From Halococcaceae archaeon (GTDB taxonomy: Archaea > Halobacteriota > Halobacteria > Halobacteriales > Halalkalicoccaceae), in NCBI GenBank assembly GCA_007128515.1, contig SKXI01000291.1:1-9227 (forward strand): a stretch of DNA of 9,227 bases, written 5' to 3'. A program made the translations under genes and the position numbers. Every line of letters starts with the position of its first letter. The stretch's first letter is position 1. A model generated the notes under the pieces. The model did not search any database. It was not told the origin of the DNA and saw only the letters and a program-made list of their open reading frames with translations. Shown one piece after another: positions 5,577 to 9,227 of the stretch.

Positions 5577-6392
5577 ATGTCACCGACGGTTGCGGACGTA
5601 CGTGCGCTCGCCGGCGAGCGACCGATCACGATGCTGACCGCCTACGACGCGCCGACCGCGCGGATCGCCGACGAGGCCGGGATCGACGTCCTCCTCGTGG
5701 GGGACAGCATGGGCAACACGGCCCTCGGCTACGAGGACACGCTCTCGGTCACGCTTGACGAGGTGCTGAGCCGGACGGCAGCGGTCTCGCGCGCGACGGA
5801 GGAGGCGCTCGTCGTCGCCGACATGCCGTTTCTCTCCTTCGGGGTGAGCGAGGAGCGCTCGATCGACAACGCCGGCCGGCTGCTCACCGAGGGTGGCGCG
5901 AGCGCGGTGAAACTCGAGTGCGGCTCTCACACCCTCGCGCTCACCGAACGACTCGTCGACCTCGGGATCCCCGTGATGGCCCACCTCGGGCTCACCCCCC
6001 AGCGCGTGAACCAGCTCGGCGGGTACGGCCGTCAGGGCACCTCCCAGGAGGCAGCCGAACGGATCGCCGACCTCGCCCACGAGCACGAGGAGGCCGGCGC
6101 GTTCTCGCTCGTCCTCGAGCACGTCCCCGCGAACCTGGCGGCCGCGGTCACGGGGGAGCTCTCGATCCCGACGATCGGCATCGGTGCGGGACCGGACTGC
6201 GACGGACAGGTGCTCGTCGTGAACGACGTGATCGGACTCGGCGAGTGGTCGCCGCCGTTCTCGAAACGCTTCGGTGACGTCGGCGACGAGATGGAGCGCG
6301 CCATCGCCGCCTACTGCGAGGCAGTCGCCTCCGGCGAGTTCCCCGCACCCGAGCACGGCCACGTCGAAGAGGGGTTAGACGAGCTCTACTGA
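5577..6392 (+). CDS. panB: 3-methyl-2-oxobutanoate hydroxymethyltransferase
   Basis: A 271-residue protein of full family length. PanB transfers the one-carbon unit of 5,10-methylene-tetrahydrofolate to alpha-ketoisovalerate, giving ketopantoate, the first committed step toward pantoate and coenzyme A. Archaea continue through PanE and the archaeal pantoate kinase / phosphopantothenate synthetase route, none of which is in view. The Mg ligands are all present: D43 in LLVGDSMGN (39-47), D82 in VADMPF (80-85) and E114 in KLEC (112-115). The catalytic Glu is E181 in LVLEHVP. Family blocks MAHLGLTPQRVNQLGGYGRQG (134-154) and IPTIGIGAGPDCDGQVLVVND (197-217) are intact. The ATG at 5577 has a TATA box about 27 nt upstream. 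The stop codon overlaps the 3' end of the convergent hydrolase gene by 7 bp. Confidence 0.97.
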   Translation: MSPTVADVRALAGERPITMLTAYDAPTARIADEAGIDVLLVGDSMGNTALGYEDTLSVTLDEVLSRTAAVSRATEEALVVADMPFLSFGVSEERSIDNAGRLLTEGGASAVKLECGSHTLALTERLVDLGIPVMAHLGLTPQRVNQLGGYGRQGTSQEAAERIADLAHEHEEAGAFSLVLEHVPANLAAAVTGELSIPTIGIGAGPDCDGQVLVVNDVIGLGEWSPPFSKRFGDVGDEMERAIAAYCEAVASGEFPAPEHGHVEEGLDELY

Positions 6393-7159
6393 GCCCCGAG
6401 GAACCCCGAGACCACCGCGTTGAACGCGTCCGGACGGTCGAGCATCACGAGGTGGGCGGCCTCGGGGATCGTCTCGTACTCGCAGTCGGGCATCTCGTCG
6501 GCGAGATACCGGTGGTACGACGGTGGTGTGAGGGGGTCATCGGAGCCACAGACGGCGAGCGAGGGGACGTCGATCCCCGAGAGTTCGTCACGAACGTCGA
6601 AGCCGTGACAGCTCTCGAAGTCACGGCGGACGACCGCCTGTCCACACGCCAGCATCGCCCGCTTCGATCCCTCGATCAGTCGCTCGTCGGCTCCCTCGCT
6701 CAGGAAGTGACCCGGCTCGTGGAGGAACTCCACGGCTCGCTCGAAGTCCGTCTCGAGCCACTCCCGTAGGTCCTCCAGTACCGAGAGCCTCGCGCCCGTT
6801 CCCACGAGAACGAGCCTCTCGATCTCTACCTCCCGATGGAGCGCGACGTGGAGACAGACCGCGCCACCGAGCGAGTTCCCGACGAGCGTGCGAGAACCGG
6901 TCTCCTCCGCGACGGCGACGACGTCGCCCGCGTACGCCGAGAACGTCTCCCAGCCCGGCTCGGCGACGACGTCGTCGCTGTCCCCGTGGCCGCTCAGATC
7001 CATCGTGACGACCGGGAACTCGTCGGCGAGCCGCGCCTGTGACTTCCAGACGGCGCGAGAGCCGCCACTTCCGTGGACGAAGACGGCCCCCGGACCGGCA
7101 CCGTCCCGATCGTGGACGTCGTAGGCGATGGACCGGCCCTCGATGGTGACTGTGTGCAT
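6386..7159 (-). CDS. alpha/beta hydrolase
   Basis: A 257-residue protein from the ATG at 7159 (MHTVTIEGRSIAYDV), typical of the single-domain alpha/beta-hydrolase fold. The oxyanion-hole motif is HGSGGS (29-34). The nucleophile elbow is GNSLGG with Ser96. The acid is probably Asp208 in CGSDDPLTP, and the base is His236 in EAAH, so the triad is complete. MDLSGHGDS (53-61) is the usual strand-4 motif. Residues about 120-190 form a helical lid. The substrate (ester, lactone or similar) cannot be named from sequence. A longer in-frame start at 7237 exists, but it adds a basic 26-residue leader and would run through the clear TATA box at 7184-7189, so 7159 is preferred. It converges on panB with a 7-bp 3' overlap, so antisense pairing of the two mRNA ends is possible. 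Confidence 0.9.
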   Translation of the reverse strand: MHTVTIEGRSIAYDVHDRDGAGPGAVFVHGSGGSRAVWKSQARLADEFPVVTMDLSGHGDSDDVVAEPGWETFSAYAGDVVAVAEETGSRTLVGNSLGGAVCLHVALHREVEIERLVLVGTGARLSVLEDLREWLETDFERAVEFLHEPGHFLSEGADERLIEGSKRAMLACGQAVVRRDFESCHGFDVRDELSGIDVPSLAVCGSDDPLTPPSYHRYLADEMPDCEYETIPEAAHLVMLDRPDAFNAVVSGFLGAQ

Positions 7160-7183
7160 ACGTACCAATCGTCCGTCCGACGG

Positions 7184-7189
7184 TATAAA
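7184..7189 (-). promoter_or_regulatory. TATA box for the alpha/beta hydrolase gene
   Basis: Read on the minus strand, CGGTTTATACCG contains TTTATA, 25-30 nt before the ATG at 7159. It is the clearest TATA box in the window. It sets the start codon by implying a leaderless transcript beginning at or just before 7159. Confidence 0.65.
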
Positions 7190-7308
7190 CCGTAGTGCGA
7201 GCGCGACCCGCCACGGCCGCGCCACCGAGAGCGTCATTAGGCTGTGGAACCACGAAACTACCGAACGCGGAAAACCGCCGGAGGGCGTGCTACTGCGTGC
7301 GACAGATT

Positions 7309-7315
7309 CTTATAC
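7309..7315 (+). promoter_or_regulatory. TATA box for the Hsp20-like/cdc48 operon
   Basis: CTTATAC, within the AT-rich stretch ATTCTTATACTTTC, lies 28-34 nt before the ATG at 7343. It predicts a transcript with almost no leader. It is the only obvious promoter for both the small protein gene and the cdc48 gene after it. The remainder of the 183-bp divergent gap (7160-7342) shows no gene. Confidence 0.5.
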
Positions 7316-7342
7316 TTTCAACCCTTACCTGGGGTTAGTTAG

Positions 7343-7588
7343 ATGGTCTCGATAGACATTCAGCAGTCCGAGGAACCGATGGTGCGCCGCTACGAGTACG
7401 AGGGGTCGTCGATCGTCGTCGCCGACGTCGGATCGGCGGAGGGAGCGACCGTCGACGTGGTCGACGGGACCGCGGTCGTGGTCGTCCCGGAGGAGGGAGG
7501 CGACCGCCAGTACGAGATCGACCTCCCCGGCGAGGAAGCGAAAGCGGTTATGAGAAACGGCGTCGTCACGGTCGAGATAGAGCGATGA
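7343..7588 (+). CDS. small Hsp20-like beta-rich protein upstream of cdc48
   Basis: An 81-residue acidic protein. It is nearly all predicted beta strand: [16 protein letters not shown], then [14 protein letters not shown], then [26 protein letters not shown]. The last segment resembles the end of an Hsp20/alpha-crystallin domain, where A-x(3)-NGVLTV is characteristic, but the protein is shorter than a full alpha-crystallin domain. I recall similar small proteins beside cdc48 in other haloarchaea (DUF7127-like); that name is from memory. An alternative start at Met13 (7379, MVRRYEYEG) would still keep the conserved region, but the TATA box at 7309-7315 fits the 7343 start better. Its stop codon shares an ATGA with the cdc48 start, so the two are co-transcribed and probably translationally coupled. 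A role as an adaptor or cofactor of the unfoldase is inference. Confidence 0.8.
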   Translation: MVSIDIQQSEEPMVRRYEYEGSSIVVADVGSAEGATVDVVDGTAVVVVPEEGGDRQYEIDLPGEEAKAVMRNGVVTVEIER

Positions 7589-9227
7589 AACTCACGGTCA
7601 AGCCACTCAAGCAGAAGGACGCCGGCCGCGGGCTGGCTGCGGTCGACCGGGCGGCGATGAACGAGATCGGCCTCGAGAACGGCGATTACATCGTCCTCGA
7701 GGGTCAGGGAGGGCGCGCGGTCGCGCGCGTCTGGCCCGGCTACCCCGAGGACGAGGGCCGCGGCGTCGTCCGGATCGACGGGCGACTCCGCCAGGAGGCG
7801 GGCGTCGGTATCGACGATCGCATCACGGTGGAGAAGGCGGACGTCTCGCCCGCGACACGGGTGACCGTCGCCACCCCACAGAACCTCCGGATCCAGGGCA
7901 ACATCGGACCCCTGGTCAGGGACCGGCTCTCCGGACAGGCGATCACGAAGGGCCAGACCGTGCGCGTCGGCTTCGGGATCGGCCCGATGGCAGGCGGGTC
8001 GGGCAGGGAGATCCCGCTGAAGATCGCGGACACCAGCCCGGACGGGACGGTCGTCGTCACGGACTCGACCGAGATCAGGATCAGCGAGAAGCCAGCCGAA
8101 CAGATCAGGGAGGACGTCTCCGGCTCGCCCTCGATCAGCTACGAGGACATCGGCGGCCTGGACAAGGAGCTCGAGCAGGTCCGGGAGATGATCGAGCTGC
8201 CGATGCGTCACCCCGAGCTGTTCGAACAGCTCGGCATCGAACCGCCGAAGGGCGTCCTGCTCCACGGCCCGCCCGGCACCGGAAAGACGCTGATGGCCAA
8301 AGCGGTGGCCAACGAGATCGACGCCTACTTCACCGACATCTCCGGGCCGGAGATCATGTCGAAGTACTACGGCGAGTCGGAAGAACAGCTCCGGGAGGTG
8401 TTCGAGGAGGCGGCCGAGAACGCGCCCGCGATCGTCTTCCTCGACGAACTCGACTCGATCGCGCCCAAGCGCTCGGAGACGACCGGCGACGTCGAACGTC
8501 GCGTGGTGGCTCAGCTGCTCAGCCTGATGGACGGCCTCGACGAGCGCGGCGAGGTGATCGTCATCGGGGCGACCAACCGTGTCGACTCGCTCGACACCGC
8601 GCTTCGACGGGGTGGCCGGTTCGACCGCGAGATCGAGATCGGCGTCCCGGACAAGGACGGCCGCACGGAGATCCTGCAGGTCCACACGAGGGGGATGCCC
8701 CTGGCCGAGGGTATCGAGCTAGAGCGCTACTCGGAGAACACCCACGGATTCGTCGGCGCGGATTTAGAGAGCCTGGCGAAGGAGGCAGCGATGAACGCCC
8801 TGCGGCGGATCCGGCCCGAACTCGACCTCGAGGAGGAGGAGATCGACGCGGAGATCCTCCAGCGGCTGCGCGTGACGGAGGAGGACTTCCGCGACGCGCT
8901 GCGTGGGATCGAGCCCTCGGCGCTCCGGGAGGTGTTCGTCGAGGTTCCGGACGTCTCCTGGGAGCGCGTCGGCGGTCTGGAGGACACCAAAGAGCGCCTG
9001 CGTGAGACGATCCAGTGGCCGCTCGAGTACCCCGAGGTGTTCTCCGCGATGGACCTCGACGCGGCGAAGGGTGTCCTCCTCTACGGGCCGCCAGGCACCG
9101 GGAAGACGCTGCTCGCGAAGGCGGTCGCGAACGAGGCCGAGTCGAACTTCATCTCGGTGAAGGGGCCCGAGCTGCTCAACAAGTTCGTCGGCGAGTCGGA
9201 GAAGGGAGTCAGGGAAGTGTTCAGCAA
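7585..9227 (+). CDS. CDC48/VAT-family AAA+ ATPase (3' end beyond window)
   Basis: A partial gene: 547 complete codons are in view, and the frame stays open to the window edge. The family is usually about 740-760 residues, so roughly 200 are missing. CDC48/p97/VAT is a hexameric cytoplasmic unfoldase that threads proteins, often toward the proteasome. The N domain (about 1-165) has a double-psi beta-barrel beginning [21 protein letters not shown], then a CDC48 domain 2. D1 has Walker A GPPGTGKT (228-235), Walker B IVFLDELD (283-290), sensor GATN (328-331) and the Arg-finger region RRGGRFDRE (341-349). D2 begins near 455 with Walker A GPPGTGKT (501-508) and [20 protein letters not shown] (526-545), where the window ends. 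No catalytic residue in view is altered. The ATG overlaps the upstream stop codon by 4 bp. Confidence 0.96.
   Translation, partial: MKLTVKPLKQKDAGRGLAAVDRAAMNEIGLENGDYIVLEGQGGRAVARVWPGYPEDEGRGVVRIDGRLRQEAGVGIDDRITVEKADVSPATRVTVATPQNLRIQGNIGPLVRDRLSGQAITKGQTVRVGFGIGPMAGGSGREIPLKIADTSPDGTVVVTDSTEIRISEKPAEQIREDVSGSPSISYEDIGGLDKELEQVREMIELPMRHPELFEQLGIEPPKGVLLHGPPGTGKTLMAKAVANEIDAYFTDISGPEIMSKYYGESEEQLREVFEEAAENAPAIVFLDELDSIAPKRSETTGDVERRVVAQLLSLMDGLDERGEVIVIGATNRVDSLDTALRRGGRFDREIEIGVPDKDGRTEILQVHTRGMPLAEGIELERYSENTHGFVGADLESLAKEAAMNALRRIRPELDLEEEEIDAEILQRLRVTEEDFRDALRGIEPSALREVFVEVPDVSWERVGGLEDTKERLRETIQWPLEYPEVFSAMDLDAAKGVLLYGPPGTGKTLLAKAVANEAESNFISVKGPELLNKFVGESEKGVREVFS

Noticed and set aside
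5580..6362. A 260-codon minus-strand frame opposite panB
   Set aside because: panB is unmistakable with all catalytic residues. The antisense product has no recognisable motif and no promoter.
7390..8685. A 431-codon minus-strand frame opposite the Hsp20-like and cdc48 genes
   Set aside because: It mirrors the codon bias of cdc48 and shows no family features.
1..9227. CRISPR arrays, insertion sequences, prophage, toxin-antitoxin or defence genes
   Set aside because: No regularly spaced repeats, transposase, integrase, nuclease or paired toxin/antitoxin genes are visible. All sizeable genes belong to housekeeping or metabolic families.

Overview
The window looks like chromosomal DNA from a halophilic archaeon (class Halobacteria). 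The evidence is the very high GC content, acidic proteins rich in Asp and Glu, a type II tRNA-Leu without an encoded CCA, and archaeal gene families (aMBF1, AlaX-L, two-AAA CDC48). Several genes also have AT-rich TATA-like boxes 25-30 bp before the start codon, typical of leaderless haloarchaeal transcripts. I cannot name the genus from sequence alone.

Layout, left to right. A minus-strand tRNA-Leu(GAG) lies at 11-95. Divergent from it is the gene for the transcription factor aMBF1 (261-779). Next come AlaX-L, an alanyl-tRNA editing hydrolase (811-2019), and an AIR-synthase/HypE-like ATP-binding protein (2016-2966), joined by an ATGA stop/start overlap. After a palindromic repeat there is an acyl-CoA dehydrogenase gene (3095-4225). 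A 226-bp spacer with a strong hairpin leads to a HAD-superfamily phosphatase gene (4452-4991). A second copy of the palindromic repeat follows, then a minus-strand small two-helix membrane protein (5179-5490). It is divergent from panB (5577-6392), whose 3' end overlaps by 7 bp that of a convergent alpha/beta hydrolase gene (6386-7159, minus). The window closes with a small beta-rich Hsp20-like protein gene (7343-7588) that overlaps by 4 bp the start of a CDC48/VAT-type AAA+ unfoldase gene (7585 to beyond the end).

Most of this is housekeeping: decoding and translation quality control (tRNA-Leu, AlaX), basal transcription (aMBF1), CoA biosynthesis (PanB), fatty or branched-chain acyl-CoA oxidation (acyl-CoA dehydrogenase) and protein unfolding (CDC48). 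I see no transposase, integrase, CRISPR array, toxin-antitoxin pair, defence system or biosynthetic cluster.

The most noteworthy structure is an 84-bp palindromic element present twice in the same orientation (about 2964-3047 and 4989-5072). Each copy begins at the TGA stop codon of the gene before it. The copies are about 90% identical, and most differences keep base pairing, including one double compensatory change. This suggests a conserved 3'-end RNA hairpin or a small dispersed palindromic element. Other points are the HypE-like protein's lack of the C-terminal cysteine needed for HypE function, and the tight coupling of a small Hsp20-like protein to CDC48.
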